From Nymphaea colorata (lineage: Eukaryota > Streptophyta > Magnoliopsida > Nymphaeales > Nymphaeaceae): DNA of 64,000 bases. Position 1 is the first letter of the stretch, and each line of letters starts with the position of its first letter. The notes beneath the pieces were generated by a model. That model had not been told where the DNA came from and ran no database searches. It worked only from the letters and a program-made list of their open reading frames with translations. The DNA lies in assembly GCF_008831285.2 (NCBI RefSeq), contig NC_045144.1:9459886-9523885 (forward strand), written 5' to 3'. Below, one piece after another: positions 12,463 to 23,845 of the stretch. The translations under genes and the position numbers were made by a program.

Positions 12463-13819
12463 CAATTACTATAGTCCAAGATTAATCCAAAGATTCCATA
12501 CAAATTTTCAATCCCTCAATTTTCAAAATTCTGAAATATTTTCAATCCTCTTGAAAATGAACACCAGAATCCAAAATCCAATCCCTACATATGCATGTAG
12601 GAAAAATAACTTGTCAAAGCTTGAGAAAAACTAGACCTTAGATCGGTTACCCCTGTTAAAAGTGCCAGGAATAGTTGATTGTCATATTGATGGGCAGGTC
12701 CCTTTCTCCTAAAAACAAAACTCAATTTTGCTACTTCGCACATGATTTTTCTTCGGCTACACACGGTTGCTAGGAAGGACTGGGGAGGGTGCGCATAGAT
12801 GGCACACCTAGTGGGACCCATCATCTCTTGTCTAGTTCTCCAGCTCAAGTTATTTTCTCAAATGCTGGGCATCAATTATGTAAAACCTTCATGGTCACAC
12901 CTGTGGCATCATGCATGATTCTATGGATCTAGGACCAGTTGAGAAGATAGCATGCTCCCCTAAACTTAGTCCTACCCTTCCTCAATCTAAGGATTGTATG
13001 AGGCCTATCCTTGCTCTCTAAGTTTCAAAAATTCATCTCTTAGGGATGTATGTAATAAGAGGCATCTATTTTTGCGTTCAAGTTTTCAAAACCCCATTAC
13101 CTATCAAGTCCTTATCATTAGGTTGTCAAACTATTTTTAGGACTCAGTGTAAGATATAACCTTACAAAAATCTCATTGTTACTAATGAAATGGACAACAG
13201 TCTCCTGCATATTGATGGGTGAACAAGGATAAACGAAGAGCCCTAAACCCTAGAAAAACTTAACAAGAGCCACTACCATTGATCTTGGCATAACAAAAGC
13301 TCGTTAAGGATCCAAGACTATTTTCAAAACAATAGAATTCTAAGAAATGATTGTTTACTTCCATTCTTGCACAAGATGAGATTTCATCTTGTGTCACATC
13401 AATCCTATCAAATATCTAATTGTGTCAATTTCCTTGTGTCCAGATAGACCCTTCACACACCATCTTTCCATATGATTACATTTTCTTTGGTGAATGCCAA
13501 GGCCGATCTGGAATTTGAACCATACCAACTGGACTCTACCTACCACAATGGTACCTGTCATGGTACCCCACATTTAGATGTATATTTTCATCTCATGATT
13601 TCATTCTTTCACTTATGATGACATCTAGAGGAAAGCAAAAAACTTCACTAGCAAAATGAGATCAAAGTTCTTAGAGATCGAACATCCAGATCTCAGTCAA
13701 ATGAAAAAACAAGGTCACCTGTAGTTCATGATCCGATTGAAGAAATTAATTATACACTATAGACAATCCAAAAATACTAAATTAGCACTAATCTATCTCT
13801 AGAGGAAAAGTCTGAATTG

Positions 13820-14715
13820 ATCAAATTCCTCAAGAGGCTTTCACATGGACCTATGAGGAAATGCTTGGCCTTGACACCAAACTAGTCAAACATCGGTTGA
13901 CCTTAAAACCAGAATGCAAGCCAATTAAACAAAAGTTAAGGAAATTACAACCAGACTTGAAGGACAAAACAAGAAAGGACTCCAAGACCTATTGAAAGTC
14001 AGATTTATTCATACGATCGACTATCCCAAATGGTTAACAAACATTGTGGTAGTTCCTAAGAACAATGACACAATTCATCTCTGCATTGATTTCAAATATA
14101 TGAATAAAGCTACTCCTAAGGATAATTATATACTGCCGAATATTGACTTGCTACATAGGTCATCCAATATTCTCCTTCATGGATAGGTACTTTGGGTATA
14201 ATCAAATCAAATTGACTGCTCATGACCAACCTAAAATATCTTTCACAACTCCATGGATAACCTTCTGCTACACAGTGATGCCTTTCCGACTGTAAAATTT
14301 CGGGGCAACCGATCAGGGGGCCATAGCCGCCATATTTCATGATCAAATGCATGACATTATGGATGCTCATCTTCTAATCAATTCAAAGACAAAAGAAAAT
14401 CACATCAATATCTTTTATCAAGTATTTGAAAGACTCATACAATACAAATTCAGATTAAACCTACAAAAATGTGTGTTTGGATAGAACCTAGAAAACTGCT
14501 AAGGTTTATGGTCAACAAAAAAGGGATCAAAATGGACACAGCTAAAGCAAAGACAACCATTGACATGCTGCCACCAACAAATCTAAAAGAACTCTATAGT
14601 TTCCAAGGCCGAATACAATCAATTATGAGGTTTATCTCCAATTTAGCCATGAAATGCAAACTATTTAATCAACTCCTAAGAAAAGAGGTTAAATTTAAAT
14701 GGGGACCCAAATGTC
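13820..14715 (+). pseudogene. Gypsy (TAT-type) reverse transcriptase, decayed
   Basis: The sequence begins with LVKHRLTLKPECKPIKQKLR, the pre-RT segment. The open part at 13992-14186 has YPKWLTNIVVVPKNN and CIDFKYMNKATPKDNY. After stops it resumes with FTTPWITFCYTVMPF and IFHDQMHDIMDAHLLINSKT. In that last box the catalytic Y-V-D-D position has become M-D-A-H, so polymerase activity is lost by substitution as well as by frame breaks. 14469-14720 holds the connection segment (LLRFMVNKKGIKMDTAKAK). Confidence 0.85.
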
Positions 14716-15640
14716 AATAGTCATTTGACAAGATAAAAAAACATCTCATTGATCCTCCAATTTTAAAACCCCTAGTTTTGGGCAAACCACTACTCATACA
14801 TCATAGTAAATCACTCAGCTTGTGGTGGTTTTTTAGCACAATACAAAGATGGATGTAAAATAGAACATACGATCTACTTTGCCAGTAAAACATTTGTACA
14901 ATACAAAAATATTACTATCACATGAAAAGACAAGCCTAGCATTGGTCTAGATGTGTCAAAAATTAAGGCACTACCTCCTATCCTATCAAGTAAAAATTCT
15001 ATCAAAACTCAACCCACTCAAGTATATCCTCAAACGATTATCCTTAAATGGGATGATAGCCAAATAACAAGTCCTATTAATGCAGTACGATCTGGAGTAT
15101 GTATCACAAAAATTAGTTAAGGAGAAAGCCATTGTAGAACAATTGACAAAGTTTCTCCTATTAGAAGAAATCCAAACAAACGATGACTTCCCATATGAAC
15201 AAATCGTAATGATTGAACAAGATCCTCTATGGAACATGTTCTTCGAATGGCTCTGAAAGCATTATAGGAGCTGACATAGGAATGCTTTTTGTTACTCCAG
15301 AAAACGAGATGATTCCATACCCTCTCAAATTAAATTTTCCTTATACAGACAAAATGGCATTGATTTAAGGGCTGAAGAGGCTCCTCAGATTTAGAGTATG
15401 AAGAGTTCATGTCTTTACAGACTCGCTCCTAGTTGTCAGTCAGGTCAATAGTGACTGGCAAATCAAGGATCAAAAACTGGTTCTTCATCAAAAACTAGCA
15501 ACAAAAACTAGCAACATCCCTCATAGAGAAAATCAAGGAATATCAACTATCACATGTCAAACAAGAATTAAACCCAATCACTGATGGTTTAGCTAGGTCA
15601 TGCTACACCGTCACCTTTAAACCTAAAGAATCATTTAGAT
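14716..15640 (+). pseudogene. Gypsy RNase H region(s), decayed
   Basis: Broken frames give HLIDPPILKPLVLGKPLL and later the end of the first RNase H with VLLMQYDLEYVSQKLVKE in shifted frames. A second RNase H-like piece near 15400-15500 includes VFTDSLLVVSQVNSDWQIKD. A second, archaeal-type RNase H is known in TAT/Ogre elements, which fits the lineage call. Many stops; non-functional. Confidence 0.65.
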
Positions 15641-15879
15641 CTTTTGAGGTTGGTAAGTTAGAACAACTCACATACATCATACCATAATTGGTGTTCCAAA
15701 CAGAAAGTAGGAAAATACTTTGGTATCAAAACATCAAACACTGTATTTACTACAGAAATTTTCCGCCAAAAATGTCCTTCAAAGAACAAAAGACATTAAG
15801 ATACAAGTCTACAAGATTTTTGTTCTTGCAGGAGTTCTCTGCAGAAAAGGACTCAATGCAGAGTACGCCTAATGTCTCG

Positions 15880-16925
15880 ATAATCACAAGGCATTGGAAA
15901 TTATCCAAGAGACACATGAACGAATTTGTAGAGGCAATGTAGGATATCAAACCCTAGTCAAACAAATAGTCATGGTTGGATACTATTGGTCCACTATGCA
16001 AAAAGGTTGCCACCAATTTATAAAGAAATGTATCAAATGTCAATAATATGCACCCTCAATACATGTTCCAGTACCTTACCTCCATTTAGTTAGCTTGTCT
16101 TAATGTAAGAGTTCGACTTGGTTGGCACAATCAATCCTCCATCATCAAATGATCACAAGTATTTTCTTGCAGCCACTGACTATTTCACCAAATGAGTGGA
16201 AAAAATCACCCTAAAAACAGTTGAAGGACATGTTGTGTCCTTCATCCACAAAAACCTCATATATAGATTTGGCATTCCTCATGACATTGTTTTAGACAAT
16301 GGCAGTCATTTCAAACTTGAGAGAATACACAATGCACAATGTCATTTTTTTGACTCATATTACCTCCAAGGTAACATACATGCGAAAGCAATCAACAAAA
16401 TTTTGATCCATGTCTTAAAAAGGACTGTTGAAACAGGTTGAGATTGGCACAAGAAAATACACAATGCACTTTGGGGCATACCGAACCAAAATTCATATGT
16501 CCACAAATGCCACACAGCTGAATTAGTATATAGGACAGAGATCATGCTCCCCTTACACATTCAAAAATCAGCAATGAAATTTGTTGCCCTAATCGTGCTC
16601 CCATTACACATGCAAATGAAAGAGATTGACATAGCTTGATCTCCTTGATCAAAGAAGACTACAAGTTATTGAACATGCTGAAGCCTACCGCGAAAGCAGC
16701 TCGATACTATGCTAAAACTTTCATCGAAAGAAATTTTAAAGTGAATGACCCAGTCCTCCGATCTATAGCTCTTTTTAGGGACAGGCCTAAAGGCAAATGA
16801 ACTCCCAATTGAGAATGACCATATGTCATCAAAGAGGCCTTTCTCCACAATTCATATTGGCTAATTGATACTGATAGGGTGGAAATCCTCAATCCAATCA
16901 TACACCTCAAAATTGTTTATACATG
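15880..16925 (+). pseudogene. Gypsy integrase, decayed
   Basis: The HHCC zinc-binding part reads GYYWSTMQKGCHQFIKKCIKC (about 15980-16040). The core follows with FGIPHDIVLDNGSHF at 16196-16441, which holds the second catalytic aspartate. The C-terminal part at 16640-16920 has YYAKTFIERNFKVNDPVLRS and a late piece with HNSYWLIDTD. Stops and frame changes interrupt it throughout. In an intact element it inserts the cDNA into the genome. Confidence 0.82.
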
Positions 16926-17918
16926 AATGTAACCATAATTCAAAATCAACAATATTTGAACAACACGTTCTCTCCAAATAAAATTCCTAAATGAAATTCA
17001 CTCAAAAAATCCTACAAAACACTTTCCAAAATTCCAAGAGTGAGTTCACGATCAGACTGTGACCAAGCTAATACAATGGGCATTGGTTTGCAATGTACAA
17101 TAAATTCTAATGAAATTGAGGGATCAATGTTTAGAAACTGATATTGATAATGACAAATAAAGCAAATAGCGAAGATCTAGCACGAGAGGCCATGGTAGAA
17201 AAGTCTTTGTAACCCGACAAACCTTGGCAAGTCAAAGCTATCAAACAAAATGAGTCGAGCGATGAGCTCGAGGTGAGCATAGAAGTTCCTCTGGCTCAAA
17301 GCCCTACATTAGTGGATGGGCATACGACGTGTGCTTACAACATGAATCTTAAAGGCAATCCATGAACATTTTATTTACGTCAGGCCTACTAAAGCCTTCT
17401 ATACTCGAGCAAGTAAGTCTAAGGGATGTTTTATACCTGATACCCTAAGGCCAACTGCTTTGGGAACTATCAACTCAAAACTAGCTATAAGGGTTCAATA
17501 GAAAGCTCAACAGGCATGGCGTTGCACAAAGCAAACTACACAAAAACATCGAAGCAATGGAACTTCATAGTAGGTTTTGGGGTAGTAAGGTATTTCTCTC
17601 AAAAGTGAACGGTGGCCCAAAAGAAAAAAGAATAAAAAATTCAAAACGTCAAGCCAAGAAAAGGTAAAGGCAAAAAAAAAAACACTTGCCAAGGGATAAA
17701 AGGCACAAAGCACTGAGTCCTCCAGGTAACAAATGCAAAAACCTTTTGTGATTACAAAATTTCTCTAATCAATATCAATTCCTCTACAACGTTTCTTATG
17801 ACATGAAGGAAGAAATTATGCAAGCGAACTCCTGCCTCATAATTTTTTTTTCACAAAAGAAAGCAATGCTCAATGCCCAAGAGGCAAACTATCAAAACAA
17901 ATTACAAAAATTTGCTAT
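16926..17918 (+). other. Probable 3' untranslated spacer of the TAT-type element
   Basis: No coding content. The A-rich stretch with repeated short motifs (GGTGGCCC, GTAAAGGC, TTGCCAAGGGA, AGTCCTCCAGGTAAC) after the pol end is like the long spacer between pol and the 3' LTR in TAT/Ogre elements. That is recall of family layout, not an alignment. The chromodomain gypsy element is inserted at its right end. Confidence 0.45.
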
Positions 17919-17923
17919 GCACC
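17919..17923. repeat. Target site duplication GCACC (left copy)
   Basis: GCACC directly precedes the left LTR (TGGTAGGATC...) and the same five bases directly follow the right LTR at 30151-30155. Five bp is the usual size for gypsy integrases. Confidence 0.9.
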
Positions 17924-20900
17924 TGGTAGGATCTAACCCGACGTCGACCAAACTCCATGCCGACGGTCGTGTCTACCCCCAAGATCACCCTTGACACAGC
18001 CTAAAGCTAAACCTAAGACAAACAAGAACAAAGACACAACCCAGTCGGACAAGAACCCCGACTTAAAATCCAGATAGGTTTAAGATTACAAGTGAGGTTA
18101 ATCCCAACCCAAAAGACAATCCTACTACAAAATACTAAGAGGTGTGAGGCCAGTACAAATCGCAAGCGATACAATGAAAAATCTCTCACAACTCACTCAA
18201 GCAAACCATCAAACCAAACCTAATCGAACAAACCACACCCACCCGTAGGAGGCTAAGTTGGCTAGAGGGCGTGTCTTCGGCTTGGAGCCTCCGAGGTACC
18301 TCTACGCACAACAATGGCCGTAGCTGGGCTGAAAGCAAATACTACCACCCACGAGTCTATAGGGGGTTTGGAAGGTACCGGCCAAGGCTAGATTGGCGTA
18401 CAAAAACCAAAGACCTCGAGGGGAAATTCCACCCTCGAGTATCGCAGCTACAGGGTAGAGAACTCCAGGTCCAATCGTCGGATGGGCAGAGGAAGTCGCG
18501 GCCCCGAGCTGGCTAGAATGTGGAAGGAGTCGCCCACTGCAAAGAGGAAAACTTGCTGGTTGCAGGCCGAAGACAGGGTCAAGCTGGCCGCAGGTGGCAG
18601 GCAACTGTAGGCAGACTTGGGCGGCAGAAACTGGCTGCTGGTCACAGGTTGGCGCCGGCAGCAATCGCCATGGGCGTCACGCGGTGGCAGACAGGAACAA
18701 GCCACGGGTGACGAGCACAGGCCGTCGGAGTGACCGGCAGCAAGCAGGTTACGTCCACGGGAGCTGGTGCTGGACTCTGAACGTCTGACTGTGGGAGGCT
18801 AAGGCGAACGCCGATGATGCGGGAGACGTTGGCCCTCCTGGCCGCACCTAAAGTCAAAGGCTCGGCCCTCCTGGCCGAGCGTGGTAGGGAGCTGAACGAC
18901 GGACGCGACCCGCCTGGTCGCGCGTTGGGCTGACGACGAGCACAAGGGCCGGCAGCGTTAGTGTGAGTTGCGGCCTGAGATCCACTGACCACGAGATGAC
19001 CAAGGCTGTGAAGGGGCTCACGGGCTGCCTTGGGTGCTATGGCTGTGGCCGCCTAGGGGTGGACCAAGGTGGGCTCGGGCAACCTAGGCTAGGCTCGGGC
19101 TAGGTGGGTCCACTAATGACTAAGTTCAGATTGGGCTGTAAATAGGACACGAGGTAGGTTAGGTGGACTAGGTTCAAGGGTCCAAGTATGGGTTCAAACA
19201 AATGTGGGCTCGAGGGTCAAAAGTTAACTCCTAAAATGTAGGTAGGGTAGGTCTATGGGCGTCTTGGCTAGGGAAAAATGGAAATGGATGGGGTTGACAG
19301 CCAAATGCGAGTGGCGGCCGGTTAAGGACGAGTAAGGGGAATGGGGCGATGATCTAGGAAGGGAATCCAACTAGGAATTGGACTCCTAAAAGCTTGGCTG
19401 AGGTGTATGGTACGTGGAGGATACCTTCCTCGAGTTTAGGAAGGGAGGCTGAGGTGTCACCAACAAATGTGGGCGACTAGGCTGAGGTGGGTCACACGAG
19501 AATGGGCTAGGGACAAGTGGTGGAGTGGAGGGTTTCAAAAGCCTAAAATGTTGGTCACTAGCCTAAAACCTTAGGATCTAGAATCCCACTCGATTCCACA
19601 AGGAGGGCGAGCCCAACAAATGTGGAAGAAGATCCATTGACTCAATCTCAATGGATCTCTAACCCTCCCGATGCTTGCCACGTGGGCTAGGTGTATGGTG
19701 GAGATGGCGTAAGGCCCAAAAGGCAGATCCACTTAACTCGAATGTAGGAGAGATGACTGGAAGCTCCAAATGCACCGGCGGCTATGGGTGAACACCTAGG
19801 AGATCCTCCCCATTCCACACGTTATTCCCAAATGAAGTCGAGATCTTTGGAGATTCTCTAGGGCAGCTCGAGATCATGTGAGTGCCTTGGCCGGATGCCC
19901 CAAGTGAATGCCAGAAGATGCCAATTGGGTGCTGGAATAGTAGCAGCGGTGGCCAGAATTTACCAATTCCGGCCGGTCCTTAGAATAATCCGAACTTGCC
20001 TAGCTTGCCGTTTTCTCAACTCATTCTTTTGGCGAATTCATTTCTTTCTTTTTCTTTTCTTTGCCACCTTTCTTTCTTTTTCTTTTTCACTTTTCTTTTC
20101 TGATTTTTCCGGCAAGATTACAAGCTAAAAACCGAGACTAAAACTTGAGCTTTTGAACTAAAGTAACCGACGAAAGGACTTTCAATTCTCAAGATTTGCA
20201 TTATCGACTAAGAGTCTCCCTTGTGACTCGTAAGGACCGATTTAGGGAGAGCTTCCCCCTAAGAAATCTAATGATTTCTCGGCTGGGACTGAGAGAATCA
20301 AAAGCTCCTTATTGGTGGGATCTCTTCTCAAATCGATGCAACGTCGCTACACAAATTCAACTCTTAGTTAAGCACACTAACCTTTCAAATTTGAAGCCTA
20401 GAGTCGTATGCTTCTCCCTCCTAGTTGCCTAGAAGAAGATGAGCCTTCCCGGGAACGATGTGGCCTCTAGCAATCACGGTGGTGAAGTGGTGGCTGCGCC
20501 TCAATCGCTGGAATGTAGTTGGGGAATACTGTGGAACGTGGAGATTTCTTCACGCCAGAGCACGAGGAGGTCTTCAAGCCGTCAATCCTTGGGCGAGTGG
20601 ATGAGTAGAGAGAAGAGAATTAGGCAAAGAGAGAAGAAAAGCCCGCTGGTTTTGAGAATGCCTTGGAAGAATTCGCCATTAGAGGTCGATTTCCCTAAAT
20701 GTGACACACGAGGAAGAAGAAGACAAGAGGTGCGGGGGAAAGAGAGTGCGCAAGGGGAGAGGAGAGAGCCGTGAGGAGAGAGAGAGACAAGGAACAATTG
20801 AACTCAATTCTTAATTCTTGCATGCGAAATCAAATGTGTACAAAGTATTTATAGTCTGAACTAAACACGGATCTAAACACTCGATCCGGACCAAAGCTGA

Positions 20901-21393
20901 AATCCAAATGCAAAACGAAATAGCGCAAACAAAATGCATAAAAGAAAAGTTCGAGACCTATTGTCTCAATTCCTAACCGGATCCTCCTCCTCCCCGCATT
21001 AGTCCGGTAATGGATTTGGACCCCATTTGCCTAAGCGTTGGTGTCTAGGCTCGACCCGACACCTAGGTGGACTCGATCTAGATCAGGTTAAACCCACCGC
21101 CTTGGTATTCAAGTGCCGCGCCTAGGTCCCCTCCTTGTCCTTGAACCTCCTTTAGAGCCGTTGCAATTCCTCCCTCTCTTCCCTCTGCATCAACTCTAAG
21201 TTCAACAATAAGCTCACTAGTGGTGATTTGGTCTTGGTCTGCGCCACCCACTCCTCCCTCTTGACCCACACTTGGGTCTTCATGGCCTCGGTCGGCCACA
21301 GTGACTTGTAGGGCGGGCTGGTCCCGCCCATGATGACTGCTCTCGGCCTTTTCCGCGGCCTCTCTCGGCATCATTGATGGTCTGACCGTATCA
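17924..21393 (-). repeat. 3' LTR of the gypsy element (3470 bp)
   Basis: Direct repeat of 26638-30150 along its full length. It contains the last ~104 codons of pol at its inner end (21078-21393), a minus-strand TATA box at 20846-20853 and a T/C-rich tract near 20040-20110. Other open frames inside it recur in the other LTR and have no recognisable domain, so they are not called genes. Confidence 0.95.
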
Positions 21394-21926
21394 GATCCAC
21401 CCTCCTTAGAATGAGCTTGACCCCAAGCTCTTGTAGTAGGAAACTGGGTCTTAATACGATCAAACAACTCCCAAGACATACCACCATCAATACCTTCCCA
21501 TTCAATGAGTACCTCGTGCCTGGCCCGACCTTCCCTAGTAACCCATCTGTGCCTCAAAATTCTGTACGGCCTCGGCCTAACATCGGGTAATGGCTCGTCT
21601 TGTTTAGGGACGGGTCCATGGTGAGGCTTAAGCCGGGACACATGGAAAACCGGGTGTACTAGTGCCGTGGAAGGTAGCGCAATTCTATAAGCATCTTTTC
21701 CCACTTTCTGCAGAACCTTAAATGGCCCGTAGTACCTGGGCAAAAGTTTTGAATAGGGCTGCCCTAACAATGACTTCTGCCTCATTGGCAGTCTTTTTAA
21801 CCAGACCATATTGCCGACTTCAAATTCCATCTCTTTACGCCCTTTATCGTGAGCTTTCTTCATTCTGGGTTCTTTCAATGTTCTTTTGCAAGGTAGCCAG
21901 GATTTCATCTCGATTGCGCAGAGCAC
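21078..21926 (-). CDS. Gypsy integrase C-terminus with chromodomain-like segment, running into the 3' LTR
   Basis: 282 codons. Residues ~35-105 are the integrase C-terminal beta region (VGNMVWLKR, SKLLPRYYGPFKVLQKVG, LVHPVFHVSRLKPHHG). Residues ~120-165 are chromodomain-like (ILRHRWVTREG, HEVLIEWEGIDGGMSWELF, IKTQFP). Chromodomains can steer integration towards marked chromatin. From about residue 178 the frame crosses the polypurine tract into the left LTR and continues ~104 residues of acidic, G/E/D-rich sequence before the stop. The same tail is open in the right LTR at 29835-30131. The true reading starts upstream in the integrase core; a frame relation with 21844-22179 is seen through overlap only. 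Confidence 0.85.
   Translation of the reverse strand: MLCAIEMKSWLPCKRTLKEPRMKKAHDKGRKEMEFEVGNMVWLKRLPMRQKSLLGQPYSKLLPRYYGPFKVLQKVGKDAYRIALPSTALVHPVFHVSRLKPHHGPVPKQDEPLPDVRPRPYRILRHRWVTREGRARHEVLIEWEGIDGGMSWELFDRIKTQFPTTRAWGQAHSKEGGSDTVRPSMMPREAAEKAESSHHGRDQPALQVTVADRGHEDPSVGQEGGVGGADQDQITTSELIVELRVDAEGREGGIATALKEVQGQGGDLGAALEYQGGGFNLI
21394..21407 (-). other. Polypurine tract of the gypsy element
   Basis: On the minus strand AAGGAGGGTGGATC directly precedes the LTR start TGATACGG. This is the expected plus-strand primer site. It lies inside the pol reading frame. Confidence 0.75.
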
Positions 21927-22179
21927 AATCCACTTCGTCCTCCCTGGCTATATCAACTTCGTAGCACGGGATTGAAGTTGACGGGTATCCATATAATGCC
22001 TCATGAGGCGTCATGCCGGTTCTTGAATGATGGCTAGTGTTATAGGACCACTCAGCCCATGATAGATGTTTGACCCATGTGTTAGGCCTTTCGCCAGCAT
22101 AGCACCTCAAGTATGTCTCCAAGGTTCTATTTACTACCTCACTCTGCCCATCCGTTTGTGGGTGGTGTGCCGTACTCAA
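21844..22179 (-). pseudogene. Gypsy integrase core, second part
   Basis: Contains STAHHPQTDGQSEVVNRTLE with the catalytic glutamate, then TPHEALYGYPS. A frameshift near 22140-22180 separates it from the first part of the core: the upstream frame runs into unrelated residues after KFEYG while this frame picks up STAHHPQTDG. Together the two parts hold the D,D-35-E triad but not in one frame. Confidence 0.88.
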
Positions 22180-22576
22180 ATTTTATGACCGTTTCTGCCA
22201 TATTCATATATTCTCTCCAAAAAGCGCTGAGAAAAATAGAGTCTCGATCACACACAATGGTTTGGGGCATGCCGTGCAGTTTTCCCACATAATCCTGGTC
22301 GACTTTTGCAACCATTGGCCCATGGTAGTTCTTGGGTAGGGCCATGAAATGGCTATACTTAGTTAGGCGGTCTACCACCACCAGAACTGCTTCCTTCCCC
22401 TCTGCCCGGGGCATAGCGTCAATAAAATCCATTGAAACATCCTTCCAAGGTCTGTCGGGAATGGGCATAGGGTTCATGTGACCTGGAGGCTTGGTTGCCT
22501 CGTACTTCTCTCGTTCGCAGATGGTACACGATTTGACATATCCTGGTATGTCTGCCTTAAGGCCTTCCCACCAAAA
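22139..22576 (-). pseudogene. Gypsy integrase core, first part, with end of zinc finger
   Basis: Residues before the core hold the C-x2-C half of the zinc finger (SCTICEREKYEAT, about 22490-22540). The core shows the first aspartate in DVSMDFIDAMP, VVVDRLTKYSHFMALP, and the second in TIVCDRDSIFLS. It is in frame with the 22577-22945 piece apart from one stop at 22577-22579. The frame is lost at its 3' end by the shift near 22160. Confidence 0.88.
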
Positions 22577-22945
22577 CTAAGACTTTATGCGTGTCATGGT
22601 CCTTGCTACTCCTTCGTGCCCAGCAGCACTCGAATCATGAAAGTGCTTTAATAGTTCTTGTTTCAAAGTTGAGCTCTTGGGCACTACTACTTTCCTCTTT
22701 CTGTACAGAACATCTCCCTGCATTTTGTAATGGGGTTTCAAATCTGGGTTCTGCCTAAGGGATTGCTTTAGCAATCTCAAATTCAGATCCCTATCCTGAT
22801 CATGCATGAGATATTCCCAAATGTCTGACTCTAGAACCGACAAGTTCATGAAATGCTCGGGTATGCGCGACAAAGACTCTACTGTGGAGTTCTCGGTCCC
22901 CTTTTTGTACTCTATAGTAAAATCGTAGCCAAGTAACTTGGCCAA
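22577..22945 (-). pseudogene. Gypsy RNase H end and integrase zinc-finger start
   Basis: Begins with LLGYDFTIEYKKGTENS and ALSR-like VESLSRIPEH, the end of RNase H. It ends with the first half of the integrase HHCC finger (HFHDSSAAGHEGVARTM). It directly abuts the upstream piece in the same frame: one TAG at 22946-22948 splits them, at a position where relatives usually have tryptophan. Confidence 0.88.
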
Positions 22946-23440
22946 CTACCTCTGTTGAATAGGGGTTGAGACTCGCTGTTTGATCATATAGCGCAGACTG
23001 CTATGGTCGGTTCTGACAATGAACTTTCGCCCAATGAGATAGGGCCTCCACTTATCAATGGCTAATACTATGGCCAACAATTCTTTTTCATAGGTAGACA
23101 ACGGGCGGGCCCAGCTGGTCAGGGCCTTAGACATGAAGGCTATAGGGTGGCCATCCTGACTCAACATAGGGCCAACCCCAACATCGCTAGCATCTGTTTC
23201 CACTACGAAATATTTTATGAAAACTGGCAAGGCAAGTACAGGCGCGCTCATCATTGCTGCCTTCAACTTAGTAAAGGCTTCTTTTGCCTTGTCTGTCCAC
23301 TTGAATTCCCCCTTCTTTAACATGTGCGTTAAGGGAGATGCTATCAACCCGTACCCTTGAATGAATCGACGGTAGTAGCCAGTGAAGCCTAGAAAACCTC
23401 TCATCCCTCGTGGGTCTTTTGGCCAAGGCCACTGGTCCAT
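22946..23440 (-). pseudogene. Gypsy RT connection and RNase H
   Basis: Starts with DQWPWPKDPRGMRGFLGFTG and YYRRFIQGYG (RT thumb/connection). RNase H follows with the first catalytic aspartate in FVVETDASDVGVG, FMSKALTSWARPLSTYEKEL and the RTDHSSLRYM box. It is in frame with the upstream RT piece; a single TGA at 23471-23473 intervenes. Confidence 0.9.
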
Positions 23441-23470
23441 TGCTTGAAGCTTCTCAGGGTCGGCCTTGAC

Positions 23471-23794
23471 TCATTCCTTGGACACAATGTGTCCTAGATA
23501 CCCAATGGATGACTGTTGAAAACTGCATTTGGACATTTTGGCGAACAGGGTATTGTCTCTCAAAACTTGCAACACCGTGCGAAGATGGCCCACATGTTGC
23601 TCTAAACACTGGCTGTAGGACAAGATATCATCGAAAAAGACCAGAACAAAGTCATGAAGGTACTGTCGAAATACGTCGTTCATACATCTTTGAAACGTAG
23701 CTGGAGCGTTGGTCAAACCAAAGGGCATTACCAAGAACTCGTAGTGACCATCATGAGTTCGGAATGCTGTCTTCGACACATCCCCCTCTTCCAT
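23471..23794 (-). pseudogene. Gypsy reverse transcriptase palm
   Basis: Contains [34 protein letters not shown] and the catalytic box [10 protein letters not shown], so the active-site aspartates are preserved. It ends with [10 protein letters not shown] at a TGA. It is in frame with the upstream RT piece, from which it is separated by one TGA at 23846-23848. Confidence 0.92.
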
Positions 23795-23845
23795 TCGTAT
23801 CTGATGATATCCTGCTCGAAGATCTAGCTTTGAATAAATGGTGGC

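Larger units (their letters stand above)
13780..16925 (+). mobile_element. Degenerate Ty3/gypsy retrotransposon pol, TAT/Ogre type
   Basis: Plus-strand translation in shifting frames gives, in order, reverse transcriptase, RNase H and integrase of a Ty3/gypsy element. Wording such as FKYMNKATPKDNYILPNID and the integrase end with KPTAKAARYYAKTF and LNPI resembles the TAT/Ogre group. There are many stops and shifts, and the reverse transcriptase catalytic aspartates are gone. gag and protease are not recognisable upstream and no LTR could be delimited. An old insertion, much older than the gypsy element at 17924-30150. Confidence 0.85.

Noticed and set aside
12097-12465. 122-codon minus-strand frame starting in a (CA)n run
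   Set aside because: The start is an artificial Val-Cys repeat from the microsatellite and the remainder has no domain.
18302-18992. Cys/Pro- and Arg/Pro-rich frames in the left LTR (mirrored at 26900-27747)
   Set aside because: Duplicated LTR sequence with high GC gives long frames on several strands at once; no conserved protein is recognisable.
20439-20774. 111-codon plus-strand frame in the left gypsy LTR, also at 29165-29500
   Set aside because: It occurs in both LTRs because they are repeats, runs antisense to the element, is Arg/Ser/Glu-rich from the purine tract, and has no domain.
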